A DNA stretch of 29,885 bases from JACQFK01 sp036383955 (lineage in GTDB: Bacteria; Planctomycetota; MHYJ01; JACPRB01). Location: NCBI GenBank assembly GCA_036383955.1, contig DASVNH010000029.1, positions 1-29,885 on the forward strand, read 5' to 3'. Shown in pieces: positions 13,710 through 21,384 of this stretch. The position numbers and the translations under genes were made by a program. The number at the start of each line of letters is the position of its first letter. Positions within the stretch are counted from its first letter, which is position 1. The notes beneath the pieces were generated by a model. It did not search any database. It saw only the letters and a list, made by a program, of their open reading frames with translations, and had not been told where the DNA came from.

Positions 13710-14695
13710 TCCTCGCGCTCCTCCTGGCCGCCCAGACGGAGTTCGCTGAGCGCAAGCTCGCGACGCTCCCGGACGGCGCGAGGTTGCAAGAGCTGTTCGT
13801 CACCACCGACGGCACGGCCGCCGCCTACGCGTTCTTCGACGGCAAGAAGGTCTTGGCCGTCCGCGGCGAGTGGCGGACCAAGCCCTACGACATGCTCCGC
13901 CTCGCCGCCCTGAGCCCCGACGGCCGCCACGTCCTGTACATCACGTTCGACGATTCCGATCGGCTGCACCGTCTGTGGCTGGATGAACGGCTGATTCAAA
14001 CCATCGACGCGCGCGACGGCCTTACCTGGCACAGCCTGGGGGCTCTTTCCCGAAACGGCAGCGTCGCCGTCCTTATGATCGGGAGCGCGGGCAAGGAGTG
14101 GCGGACCTACTCCGTGAACGGGAAAAACGGGACGCCGCACACGCTCCAGCACCTGACCCCGCCGAAGCTCAGCCTCGACGGCAAGACGATCGCGGGCCAG
14201 GGCACGACTCTGGGCAACAGCTTCCGCGTCATCCTCAACGACGTTGCCGGTCCGGTTTACGACAACCTCGCCGGCCCGGCCGTCAGCGAGAACGGCATCG
14301 TAGCCTACGTCGGCGAGAAGCCCGACGGCTCCCTCGAACTACGTCATGGCGACAAGGTGTCGAGGCTCGAAGGCCTGATGCCCGAAGACGTGTTCATCAG
14401 CGCGGACGGGTTGAAGCTGGGCTACGTGCTCTCGGACAAAGGGGTATTCGTAAGGGTGGACGCGAAGACCTACCCAAAGCTGAAGCGCGTCAACCATGCC
14501 GCTTTTGACGCTCGGGGGCAAAAGGTCGTCTTTTGGGGGCTCGAGGGGGACAAGAACGTCGTGGGCATCGAGGATCGCGTATTCGACGCCCCCGGCATCG
14601 TGACGCCACCCATCTTCAGCCCAGACGGCACCAAAGTTGGCTACGGCACCCAGATCGGTCAAGACCTGATCTGGAAAGTCATCGACGCGAAGTAA
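13706..14695 (+). CDS. Exported beta-propeller-like (PD40/TolB-type) protein of unknown function
   Basis: The GTG at 13706 shares GTGA with the DUF1080 stop. The 329-residue protein begins with a short hydrophobic stretch (ILALLLAAQ), similar in style to the signal of the gene before it. It contains repeated blade-like segments such as LAALSPDGRHVLYITFDD, LGALSRNGSVAVLMI, PKLSLDGKTIAGQG, VSENGIVAYVG and PIFSPDGTKVGYGTQ. The xxSPDGxxVxY pattern is typical of WD40-like PD40 propellers. It may work with the DUF1080 protein at the cell surface. No enzyme motif is seen. Confidence 0.75.
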   Translation: MILALLLAAQTEFAERKLATLPDGARLQELFVTTDGTAAAYAFFDGKKVLAVRGEWRTKPYDMLRLAALSPDGRHVLYITFDDSDRLHRLWLDERLIQTIDARDGLTWHSLGALSRNGSVAVLMIGSAGKEWRTYSVNGKNGTPHTLQHLTPPKLSLDGKTIAGQGTTLGNSFRVILNDVAGPVYDNLAGPAVSENGIVAYVGEKPDGSLELRHGDKVSRLEGLMPEDVFISADGLKLGYVLSDKGVFVRVDAKTYPKLKRVNHAAFDARGQKVVFWGLEGDKNVVGIEDRVFDAPGIVTPPIFSPDGTKVGYGTQIGQDLIWKVIDAK

Positions 14696-14725
14696 CTCGT
14701 CACTCGTCTCTCGTAACTCGTCACT
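14692..14725. repeat. 13-bp direct repeat spanning the 3' ends of two convergent genes
   Basis: GTAACTCGTCACT occurs at 14692-14704 and again at 14713-14725, with related CTCGT units between. The first copy contains the TAA stop of the propeller gene and the second the TGA stop of the M61 peptidase gene on the opposite strand. No stable hairpin or T-tract is evident, so it is not an obvious terminator. Confidence 0.6.
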
Positions 14726-16460
14726 TCTTCGGCTTGGGCCAGCTCTGCCAGAGCCAGCCTTCGTAGATCCGCTTCTGCAGGTCCGTCGGGCGCTCGACGC
14801 GGCGGATCGACCAGGTCGCGTTCTCGCGGCCGCCGACCGTCAGCGGGAGCTCGCGAAGGAAGCCGTTCCGGAAGATCGTCATCCGGACCCGCTCGCCCGG
14901 CTCCAGCTCCTCCACCCGCTTCTCCCAATCGTCCGCGAACACGCGCGCGCCGTCGATCGCCACCAGCTCGTCCTTCGCCGACAGCCCCGCCTTCCACGCC
15001 GGCGAGCCTTCCGTGACGGCGCTGATCGACACCCCCGACGACGCCCGCTGCGTCGCCACGCCGATCCACGGCTTCTCGCGCCGCGCGGACTCGCCTTCCT
15101 CGGGCTTGTTCGACTCCCGGTTCAGCGCGCAGCCCGCCGCCGACAGGAAGCGGTTCCAGGGGATGTCGGCCACCCCGTCGACGTAGTCCGCCCAGAAGCG
15201 GTCCAGCGGAGCGCCCGCGACGCGCTCGCAGGCCCGCTTGAACTCCCCTTCCGGGAAGCCCCGCGCCTCGCGGCCCCACTGCGCGTAGACGTGGCGCATC
15301 ACGTCGTCGAGCGAGGCCCGGTTCCCGGTGCGGCGGCGGAGGTCGAGGTCCAGGCACATCCCCACGATCTCGCCCTTGTCGTAGTAGCTCATCTGCGAGT
15401 TCTGGGCGTTCTCGTTGGGCTGGTAGAGCTTGATCCAGGTGTCGAAGCTCGACGCCGAAAGCGACTGCCGCTTGCGCCCGGGCTTCTCCTCGAACTTCCG
15501 GATCCGGTCCGTCATGCGCTTGAAGTACTTCTCCGGGCTGAAGAGCTTCGCCCGGCAGGGCACGAGCGTGTCGTAGTAGCTCGTCAGGCCTTCCATCACC
15601 CAGAGCAGGCTGGTGTAGACCTCGCGCTCGTAGTCGAAGGGGCCGAGCGCCGACGGCTTGATCCGCTTCACGTTCCAGAGGTGCCAGAACTCGTGCGCCA
15701 CCAGCTCGAGGAAGTTGTCGTACTTCTCGCGCGGGCGGTAGGACGTCGGCGGATACTGCAGCGACGTCGAGTTCAGGTGCTCGAGGCCGCCGCCCCGCTC
15801 CGTCGTGTTGTGCAGGATGAACGTGTAGTCCTTGTAGGGGATGTGCCGCATGATCTTCACTTCGGTTTCGACGATCTTGCGGACGTCCTTCAGGAGCGCG
15901 TCGGGGTCGTGGTTCGCCGGGCCGTGCTCGACCCAGTGGTGCGGCACGCCGCGGACCTTGAACGTCCGCTTTTCGAACGTGCCGATCTCGATCGGGCAGT
16001 CGATCAGGGTGTCGTAGTTCGGGGCGGCGTACGACCTCCCGCGCTTCTCGAGCCCGGTGGCGATCTTCCAGCCGCGGGGCGCGCGGATGTCCACCGTGAC
16101 GGGGACGTCCTTGTGGCCGTCGACGTACATGAACACCCCCGCCCCGTTCACGTAGCCGTGCTCGTGGTCGAGGTGCGAGGCCTGGACGGAGAGCTCGAAG
16201 GCCCAGACGTCGTATTCGACGACGACGGCGCCCGACGCCGCGACGCGCCAGCGGCTCTTGTCGACCTTGCGCCAGGTCCGACGTCCCGCGCTGAAGTCCT
16301 GCACGTGGCGGGCGTAGTCGCGGATCTTGTAGCTGCCCGGCGTCCAGGCCGGCAGGACGAAGTCGACGCGGTCGCCGGCGACGTCCTTCACCTCCACGCG
16401 GACGCGGAAGAGGTGGGTGCCGGGGTCGGGCATCGAGAGGGTGTAGCGCACGCTCGTCAT
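14721..16460 (-). CDS. M61-family glycyl aminopeptidase with C-terminal PDZ domain
   Basis: The 579-residue protein has the M61 layout: an N-terminal beta domain with the PAWTPGSYKIRDYARHV signature (about 37-53); the catalytic domain with RGGGLEHLNSTSL near 222 and the zinc motif HEFWH at 256-260 followed by LWNVKRIKP, with Glu290 (VMEGLTSYY) as the third ligand; and a PDZ domain near 460-545 (WIGVATQR, AVTEGSPAWKAGL, DELVAIDG). Family members remove N-terminal glycine and some other residues from peptides. No signal peptide is evident, so it is probably cytoplasmic. The ATG at 16460 is followed at once by the conserved beta domain. Upstream lies a 14-bp tandem repeat. Confidence 0.93.
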   Translation of the reverse strand: MTSVRYTLSMPDPGTHLFRVRVEVKDVAGDRVDFVLPAWTPGSYKIRDYARHVQDFSAGRRTWRKVDKSRWRVAASGAVVVEYDVWAFELSVQASHLDHEHGYVNGAGVFMYVDGHKDVPVTVDIRAPRGWKIATGLEKRGRSYAAPNYDTLIDCPIEIGTFEKRTFKVRGVPHHWVEHGPANHDPDALLKDVRKIVETEVKIMRHIPYKDYTFILHNTTERGGGLEHLNSTSLQYPPTSYRPREKYDNFLELVAHEFWHLWNVKRIKPSALGPFDYEREVYTSLLWVMEGLTSYYDTLVPCRAKLFSPEKYFKRMTDRIRKFEEKPGRKRQSLSASSFDTWIKLYQPNENAQNSQMSYYDKGEIVGMCLDLDLRRRTGNRASLDDVMRHVYAQWGREARGFPEGEFKRACERVAGAPLDRFWADYVDGVADIPWNRFLSAAGCALNRESNKPEEGESARREKPWIGVATQRASSGVSISAVTEGSPAWKAGLSAKDELVAIDGARVFADDWEKRVEELEPGERVRMTIFRNGFLRELPLTVGGRENATWSIRRVERPTDLQKRIYEGWLWQSWPKPKK

Positions 16461-16591
16461 AGAATCTCGAATCTGGAATCTCGAATCTGGAAGAACTCCC
16501 CCCGAGCCCCCGGGGGGCTAGATGATCCACGAAGACTCGAAATACATCAAGTCTCCTCGGGAGGGGGGACCTGCCCTCGTATGATGGGGCC
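16461..16591. other. Divergent intergenic region with tandem repeat, GC hairpin and a -10 element
   Basis: It contains two perfect 14-bp copies of GAATCTCGAATCTG (16462-16475, 16476-16489), a GC-only inverted repeat (CCCCCC at 16498-16503 pairing with GGGGGG at 16512-16517), and TATGAT at 16580-16585. The last ends 6 nt before the ATG of the next gene, so that transcript could be leaderless. The corresponding -35 position is weak. No coding potential seen. Confidence 0.55.
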
Positions 16592-16987
16592 ATGAAGGCG
16601 TGGGTCGCGCTGCTGGCGGGGGTGGGCGTTCCCATGGCCCTGAGCGCGATCCTCTACGCGCTGTCGCGAGCCGCCGCGGTTCCGTCCTTCGAACAGGCCG
16701 CGCGGCTGGGGCTGAAGATGAGCCTCTTCATGGGGCCGCTCGGCGCGGTGCTGGGCATTCTCGCCGCGCGGCGCCCGCATGCCGAGGCTCCGTTGCGCGA
16801 CGCGATCAAGACATCCTCGATCATCCCCGCGATGATCACCTTGCCCGCCGTTCTCCTCACGAGCAACGAACAGGGCGTCCTTGCCGCGCTCGTCGTGGCT
16901 CCCTTCGCCTTCCTGCCCGGGCCGGTCGCGGGGGGCATCGCCGCCTGGCTCGCGCGGTGGACCCCCCCGGCGGCGGAGACGCCTTGA
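16592..16987 (+). CDS. Small integral membrane protein (four predicted helices)
   Basis: This 131-residue protein has hydrophobic segments at about 3-25, 41-60, 75-90 and 96-123, with an ending PGPVAGGIAAWLARW. It resembles in size and layout the other small membrane proteins at 17043, 19337, 19771 and 20229, and is probably a distant paralogue. I do not recognise a named family. There is no Shine-Dalgarno site, but a TATGAT -10 lies 6 nt upstream. Its 3' end overlaps the -35 of the next promoter. Confidence 0.65.
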   Translation: MKAWVALLAGVGVPMALSAILYALSRAAAVPSFEQAARLGLKMSLFMGPLGAVLGILAARRPHAEAPLRDAIKTSSIIPAMITLPAVLLTSNEQGVLAALVVAPFAFLPGPVAGGIAAWLARWTPPAAETP

Positions 16988-17013
16988 CCCCGGCCTCCGG
17001 CGCGGCTTATAAT
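16984..17013 (+). promoter_or_regulatory. Strong sigma-70-like promoter of the TetR operon
   Basis: TTGACC (16984-16989), 18 nt, TATAAT (17008-17013). The -35 overlaps the stop codon of the preceding gene. The expected +1 lies near 17020, in the middle of the palindrome at 17013-17028, so a bound repressor would block initiation. Confidence 0.75.
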
Positions 17014-17028
17014 ATGAACATGTTCATA
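17013..17028. promoter_or_regulatory. Perfect 16-bp palindrome, likely operator of the TetR regulator (site 1)
   Basis: TATGAACATGTTCATA is perfectly self-complementary and lies right after the -10, over the start point. A second site with the same half-sites ATGAAC/GTTCAT lies at 20673-20688. TetR proteins commonly bind 14-16 bp palindromes next to their own gene; the regulator is the second gene downstream of this site. Confidence 0.75.
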
Positions 17029-17042
17029 CTCGGCGGGCGGGA

Positions 17043-17447
17043 ATGATCACGCTGGCGCGGTGGATGGCGGGCTTAGGCGCGGCCTTCACGGCGCCTCTGG
17101 CGGCCGCGGGCTGTCTCGCGCTGGACGGACTCCCTCCGCCCAAGATCTTCACGCATCCCGTGGTGGTTGTCGGATCGCTCTCGGCGGCCACGCTGGGCCT
17201 CATCGGCTGCTACCTGGGAAACCTGAAAAGCCATCCCGCCGATCCCATGCCGGTGGTCGGCCCCGCTATGCTGGCGGCCGTCGCGCCGGGCATCTTGGGG
17301 TTCTTCGCCCTCCCGGGCATCGCGATGTCCGCATCCCCCGCGCTCGGGCTGGCGGGCTTGCTCGTGTTCGTTCTTCCTGGGCCGCTCGCGGCGGCGTCGA
17401 CGGCCTACGCGCGCACTCTGACGAGGGAATCGCATGGGACGTCGTGA
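17043..17447 (+). CDS. Small integral membrane protein, first gene of the TetR operon
   Basis: The 134-residue protein has hydrophobic stretches at about 5-28, 38-58, 68-92 and 99-118, a Pro-Gly turn (VLPGPLAAASTAYARTL) near the end, and no recognisable domain. It resembles the protein at 16592 (FLPGPVAGGIAAWLARW) in layout and ending. It directly follows the palindromic operator and overlaps the TetR gene by 14 nt, so it should be under the repressor's control. It may be a membrane protein whose level is tuned by the TetR ligand. Confidence 0.65.
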   Translation: MITLARWMAGLGAAFTAPLAAAGCLALDGLPPPKIFTHPVVVVGSLSAATLGLIGCYLGNLKSHPADPMPVVGPAMLAAVAPGILGFFALPGIAMSASPALGLAGLLVFVLPGPLAAASTAYARTLTRESHGTS

Positions 17448-18063
17448 GACCAAGAAAGAAGCCACCAAGAAGAAGATCCTCGAGGTCTCGCTCAAGCTCT
17501 TCCAGACGGAAGGGTTCGGGAAGACCACGATGCGCGACATCGCCGCGAAGTGCGGGATCGCGCTCGGGACGACCTACAACTACTTCCCCACCAAGGAGCA
17601 CCTCGCCCACTACTTCTTCGAGAGCGCGCTCGACGAGGTCATGGAGCGCTACCGCAAGGAGGAGCCCGCCGGCGCCTCCCTCGATGAAAAGCTCTTCCTG
17701 CTGCTGTCGATCGAGCTGGAGCGCGTCGCCCCCTACGAGGAGTTCCTCAACCTCGCCGTGACCCAGGCCGTCGTGCCGGGCTCCAAGCTGCATCCGTTCA
17801 GCGCCGACTCCCAGCGCCTCAAGGCGAAGTACCTCGACTTCGTGGGCGGCCTCTTCGAAGCGGCCAAGGACAAAGGCGAGATCACCACCTTCGGCATGGA
17901 CGACATGGTCCGCTCCGCGTTCTGGGTCTACCACCTCGGCATCATGATGTTCTGGATCAACGACGCGAGCCGCAAGAAGGAGGACACCTACGTCCTCCTC
18001 GACAAGTCCCTCCGCTTCATCCTGAGCGCCCTTCGCGGACATCCCAAGGGGAAGCGGCGGTGA
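17434..18063 (+). CDS. TetR-family transcriptional regulator
   Basis: The 209-residue protein has a classical TetR N-terminus: KKKILEVSLKLFQTEGFGKTTMRDIAAKCGIALGTTYNYFPTKEHL, with the recognition helix at about 42-52. The C-terminal ligand and dimer domain (60-195) is helical and not assignable to a ligand class by eye. It overlaps both neighbours (14 nt upstream, GTGA downstream), so it is cotranscribed with the small membrane proteins and the ABC1 kinase. The palindromes at 17013 and 20673 are its likely operators, which predicts autoregulation plus control of the DUF2071 operon. Confidence 0.93.
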   Translation: MGRRETKKEATKKKILEVSLKLFQTEGFGKTTMRDIAAKCGIALGTTYNYFPTKEHLAHYFFESALDEVMERYRKEEPAGASLDEKLFLLLSIELERVAPYEEFLNLAVTQAVVPGSKLHPFSADSQRLKAKYLDFVGGLFEAAKDKGEITTFGMDDMVRSAFWVYHLGIMMFWINDASRKKEDTYVLLDKSLRFILSALRGHPKGKRR

Positions 18064-19340
18064 GCCGCGGGGTCCCCACGAGCGCCGCCGGGCGATTGCT
18101 CCGCATCGGCGTCATGGGGGCCGGCGTCCTCGGCCGCAACGCCTTCGCGCGCGTCCGCAAGATCGGGAAGAGCGACGACCGCAAGCGCGAGATCGACGCC
18201 CGCACGCACGAGGCCAACGCCGCCCGCATCGTCGACGCCATGACGTCGATGAAGGGCGCCTTCATGAAGCTCGGCCAGATGCTCTCCCAGCAGGCCCACT
18301 CGCTCCCCGAGGCCTACGTGCGCCGCCTCGGCGAGCTCCAGTGGGAGGCCCCGCCCATGCACGGCACCCTCATGCGGATGCAGTTCCGCAACGAGATGGG
18401 CGCGAACCCCGAGGACCTCTTCGCCGAGTTCGAGCGCGAGCCCTTCGCCGCCGCCTCGCTCGGCCAGGTCCACCGCGCCACGCTGAAATCGGGCGAGCGC
18501 GCGGCCGTCAAGATCCAGTACCCGGGCATCGACCGCTCCATCGACAGCGACTTCGCCAACTTCAAGGCCCTCCTCTCCACGATCCGCCTCTCCCGCGAGC
18601 AGTTCGCCGAGGTCTGGGAGGCCGTCGAGGAGGTCCGCGCCCACTTCCACCGGGAGGTCGACTACGTCCAGGAGGCCGCCACCCTCGAGGAATTCCGCCG
18701 CCTCTTCCGCGAGCGGGAGGACGTCGCCATCCCCCGCGTCCACCGGGAGCTCTCGGCCGCCCGCGTGCTGACGATGGAGCGGCTCGACGGCCTGCATCTC
18801 CGCGAGTTCCTGAAGACGAAGCCGTCCGCGGAGGAGCGCGACCGCCTGGGCGAGCGGCTGCTCGACCTCTTCCTGCGGCAGGCGCTCGTCCTGGCGCTGC
18901 TGCACGCCGATCCGCATCCGGGGAATTACCTGTTCATGAAGGACGGCCGGATCGGCCTGCTCGACTTCGGCTGCTCGAAGCGCTTCGAGCCCGCGTTCGT
19001 CGAGGAGCACCGCGAGCTCTTCGCGCTCCCGATCGGCGACCGCGACCGCGTGGCGAAGCACTTCCTCCGCCCCGGCGAGACCGACGGCCGCAAGCTCGAC
19101 GCGCTGATGCGGATGCAGAAGCTCGACATCTCCAAGTACCAGGAAGATCGGATCTTCGACTTCGGCGACACGGCGCACCTGCGGGAGATCCTCGACAGCC
19201 TGCGCGAGCTGGCCCGGCTCGGCCTGACGACGCCCGGCTTCGTCCTGTACGTACGGGCGAAGATCGGGATCTACAATCTCCTCCACGACCTCGGGGCGCG
19301 GGTGAACTGCGCGCGGGTCCTGCGAAAGGCGCTGGCATGA
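18060..19340 (+). CDS. ABC1/UbiB-family atypical kinase (ADCK-like)
   Basis: The 426-residue protein has the diagnostic motifs of the family: KLGQ at 70-73 (KxGQ), AAAS at 130-133 (the Ala-rich nucleotide loop), the VKIQYPG lysine at 151, an EVDY segment, HADPHPGNYLF and LLDFG. UbiB/ADCK proteins are atypical kinases or ATPases that help isoprenoid-lipid (quinone) synthesis or lipid handling, usually at the membrane. This one lacks the C-terminal transmembrane helices of UbiB. The GTG start overlaps the TetR stop, and the next membrane-protein gene overlaps its end by ATGA. No quinone genes are nearby, so a lipid- or membrane-related role is inferred. Confidence 0.92.
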   Translation: MSRGVPTSAAGRLLRIGVMGAGVLGRNAFARVRKIGKSDDRKREIDARTHEANAARIVDAMTSMKGAFMKLGQMLSQQAHSLPEAYVRRLGELQWEAPPMHGTLMRMQFRNEMGANPEDLFAEFEREPFAAASLGQVHRATLKSGERAAVKIQYPGIDRSIDSDFANFKALLSTIRLSREQFAEVWEAVEEVRAHFHREVDYVQEAATLEEFRRLFREREDVAIPRVHRELSAARVLTMERLDGLHLREFLKTKPSAEERDRLGERLLDLFLRQALVLALLHADPHPGNYLFMKDGRIGLLDFGCSKRFEPAFVEEHRELFALPIGDRDRVAKHFLRPGETDGRKLDALMRMQKLDISKYQEDRIFDFGDTAHLREILDSLRELARLGLTTPGFVLYVRAKIGIYNLLHDLGARVNCARVLRKALA

Positions 19341-19774
19341 AGAAAGACTGGGCCATGCTCCTGGGCTGGCTGGCCGGCGTCTTCACCGCAGGGACCGTCG
19401 TGATCGTCCTGATCTTCGTGGAGTCGCGCGGGCGCGGCGCGCAGGTGGACGTCCTTCCCTACATCCTGATGAGCGTCGTGCTGGGCGCCGGCCCCGGGCT
19501 TCTGCTCCTGAGCTGGTGGATTAGCGCCCGCCTCAAGGGCCGCCACGCGAAAGGGGCCAGCCGCGGCTCCACCCTGGCGCTGGGCGCGCTCGTCGGCGCC
19601 ACCGCGGGCCTGCCCTGCGTCCTGCTCGGGCCGCTCATCTTCCTCGGCCCCGGCATCCTGCCGACCCTCGCGGATCTCCGAAGCCCCGAAGCCCTCATCA
19701 CGATCGCCCTGGGCGTCGTCAGCGGAACCGCCTGCGGCTTCACCTGCGCCTGGCGGGTGTCGAGGCCGTCATGA
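19337..19774 (+). CDS. Small integral membrane protein (four helices, CAW-VSRP ending)
   Basis: The 145-residue protein has hydrophobic helices at about 7-27, 41-62, 80-104 and 119-139 and ends GFTCAWRVSRPS. Its size, layout and ending match the next two proteins (GLGCAWWVSRPLPE, GLGCAWSLLRHEEL), so the three are probably paralogues from tandem duplication. Start and stop overlap their neighbours by ATGA. No known family is recognised. Confidence 0.7.
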   Translation: MKKDWAMLLGWLAGVFTAGTVVIVLIFVESRGRGAQVDVLPYILMSVVLGAGPGLLLLSWWISARLKGRHAKGASRGSTLALGALVGATAGLPCVLLGPLIFLGPGILPTLADLRSPEALITIALGVVSGTACGFTCAWRVSRPS

Positions 19775-20232
19775 GAGCGCTATATCCGCTCGGCCGGCCC
19801 GTCCAATGCACGGTGAAAGATCCCTGGACGTCGGCGGTCCTCGGCACGCTCCTCTTTCTCGCCGTCAACGCCTCCGGCCTGATCCTGATTCCCCTGCTCG
19901 AGAGGCGGGCCATGGAGCCCGCCGCGGCCATCACCGTCCTCATATTCCTCGCGACGGTGCTGGGCGCGCCGGCCCTCCTCGTCGCTCTCGTTCTCGCCCG
20001 GCGGCTCCAGAAGGGCCTCGACCGCGGCTGGGGCCGGGGCAAGACGCTCCTGCTCGGCACGCTCTATGCCTCGCCGCTGTCCCTCCCGATCGCGATCCCC
20101 CTCGTGCTCGTCAACGGCGACACGCACCTGGAGCCGACGGACGTCGTCCTTCTCCTCGCGACCGCGCTCACCGGCGCCGTTTCCCTCGGCCTGGGCTGCG
20201 CGTGGTGGGTCTCGAGGCCCCTGCCGGAATGA
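19771..20232 (+). CDS. Small integral membrane protein, paralogue of its neighbours
   Basis: The 153-residue protein has a slightly longer polar N-terminus and helices at about 21-41, 49-73, 88-112 and 123-147. It ends in LGLGCAWWVSRPLPE, nearly the same ending as the proteins before and after it. It overlaps both genes by ATGA. Function unknown. Confidence 0.7.
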   Translation: MRALYPLGRPVQCTVKDPWTSAVLGTLLFLAVNASGLILIPLLERRAMEPAAAITVLIFLATVLGAPALLVALVLARRLQKGLDRGWGRGKTLLLGTLYASPLSLPIAIPLVLVNGDTHLEPTDVVLLLATALTGAVSLGLGCAWWVSRPLPE

Positions 20233-20633
20233 AGACGCCGCTGCTTCCGGTCTTCGCCGGCACCGCGGCCTGCTCGCTGGGAGGCGCCGCCGTCTTTCTC
20301 GCGGCGGGAGGTATCTACCCCGGCCATACCCCCTCGGACCTGCTGTGGACGGTCACGGGGCTGTCGTTTCCCGGTTCGTTCCTCTGCGCGGGCCTGTTGA
20401 CCCGGATCCTGATCGCGCGTCCGCGGAGGCCGTCGCTCCTCCCTTCCGGAATGATCCTGGGCGTCGCCATGACGGGATTGCACGCGGTCGCGCTGGCCGC
20501 GTTCTTCACGGAAGCCCGCTTCGGGCACGTGGTCCCCGTCAACCTGGCCGTCTTCCTCATCGCCGCCTTCGTCGGCGGCCTCGCTCTCGGCCTGGGCTGC
20601 GCCTGGTCCCTCCTCCGCCACGAGGAACTCTGA
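20229..20633 (+). CDS. Small integral membrane protein, third tandem paralogue
   Basis: The 134-residue protein has helices at about 6-26, 36-60, 72-95 and 104-128 and ends LALGLGCAWSLLRHEEL. It is the last gene of the TetR-ABC1 operon: a gap of 40 nt follows, containing the ribosome site and second operator of the DUF2071 operon. Confidence 0.7.
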   Translation: MKTPLLPVFAGTAACSLGGAAVFLAAGGIYPGHTPSDLLWTVTGLSFPGSFLCAGLLTRILIARPRRPSLLPSGMILGVAMTGLHAVALAAFFTEARFGHVVPVNLAVFLIAAFVGGLALGLGCAWSLLRHEEL

Positions 20634-20672
20634 GATGAAACGCGACCCCGATCGTCCAATCCATAGAGGAGA

Positions 20673-20688
20673 AATGAACACGTTCATT
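20673..20688. promoter_or_regulatory. Imperfect 16-bp palindrome over the DUF2071 start codon, likely TetR operator (site 2)
   Basis: AATGAACACGTTCATT has the half-sites ATGAAC and GTTCAT of site 1 at 17013 with the same two-base centre spacing (AC instead of AT). It includes the ATG start codon itself, so repressor binding would block elongation or initiation at the gene start. AGAGGAG at 20665-20671 is the ribosome site. No clear promoter is visible in the 40 nt before it. Confidence 0.65.
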
Positions 20689-21384
20689 ATTCAGGAGCCC
20701 CCCGCGCCTCACGAGGTCGCGAGGCGGAGGTTCGAACGCCGACGTCCCCTCTTCCGCGCGGGATGGAAGGACGTCCTGATGATCCACTACGCCGTCGACC
20801 CCGAGATCCTGCGCCCCCTGGTGAAGGCGCCCCTCGACCTCTACGAAGGCCGGGCCTACGTGAGCCTGGTCGTGTTCACGCTCGACCGCCTGCGCTTCGA
20901 CGCCGCGGGCCCCGCGTTCTCCACCCACCGCTTCCTCAACGTGCGCGCCTACACGCGGGACAACGGCATCGAGTTCCTCGCCGAGTGGCTTACGAACCCG
21001 CTCTGCGTTCTGCTCGGCCCGCGCATGTACGGGCTTCCCTACCGCTGGGGCCGCATCCGCTACGCGACCGGCCACGCCCGCGGCCGCGTCGCCGCCCGCG
21101 AAGGCGCGCTCGACTACCGGGCGAAGGCCGTCGGCCCCCTCGAGACCTGCGCGCCCGGAACGCTCGACCACTTCCTCATGGAGCGCTACACCGCGTTCAC
21201 CGAGCGCCGCCTCTTCCACGTCTGGCACGCGCCGTGGAAGCGGGCGGAGGCGGTCGTCGACGTCCGCGACGACGCCCTGATCCACGCCACCGGCCCCTGG
21301 TTCGCCGCCGCCGAACGGGCCGGCGCCCACTGGTCCCCCGGCATCGAAGACGTCTGGATGGGACGTCCGGAGGCCGCGCCATGA
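20674..21384 (+). CDS. DUF2071 (YqjF-like) protein
   Basis: The 236-residue protein matches the DUF2071/YqjF family: FRAGWKDVLMIHYAVDPEILRPLVKAPLDLYEGRAYVSLVVFTL, then FLNVRAYTRDNGIEFLAEWL, a YRWGRIRY segment, LDHFLMERYTAFTE and a late LFHVWHAPW. The family's biochemical role is unknown. The ATG at 20674 is chosen over the one at 20635 because AGAGGAG precedes it and family homology starts after it. The gene leads a three-gene unit with ATGA overlaps, probably controlled by the TetR operator at its start. Confidence 0.88.
   Translation: MNTFIIQEPPAPHEVARRRFERRRPLFRAGWKDVLMIHYAVDPEILRPLVKAPLDLYEGRAYVSLVVFTLDRLRFDAAGPAFSTHRFLNVRAYTRDNGIEFLAEWLTNPLCVLLGPRMYGLPYRWGRIRYATGHARGRVAAREGALDYRAKAVGPLETCAPGTLDHFLMERYTAFTERRLFHVWHAPWKRAEAVVDVRDDALIHATGPWFAAAERAGAHWSPGIEDVWMGRPEAAP

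Noticed and set aside
16498..16517. GC-only inverted repeat as a transcription terminator
   Set aside because: It lies between divergent promoters, not after a gene end, and has no T-run.
15291..16595. 434-codon plus-strand open frame opposite the M61 peptidase
   Set aside because: It is antisense to a gene with intact HEFWH and PDZ motifs; the translation is Val/Leu/Glu/Asp/Arg-rich shadow sequence.
20635..20673. An upstream ATG at 20635 as the DUF2071 start
   Set aside because: The 13 extra residues do not resemble the family, and the ATG at 20674 has the Shine-Dalgarno site AGAGGAG.
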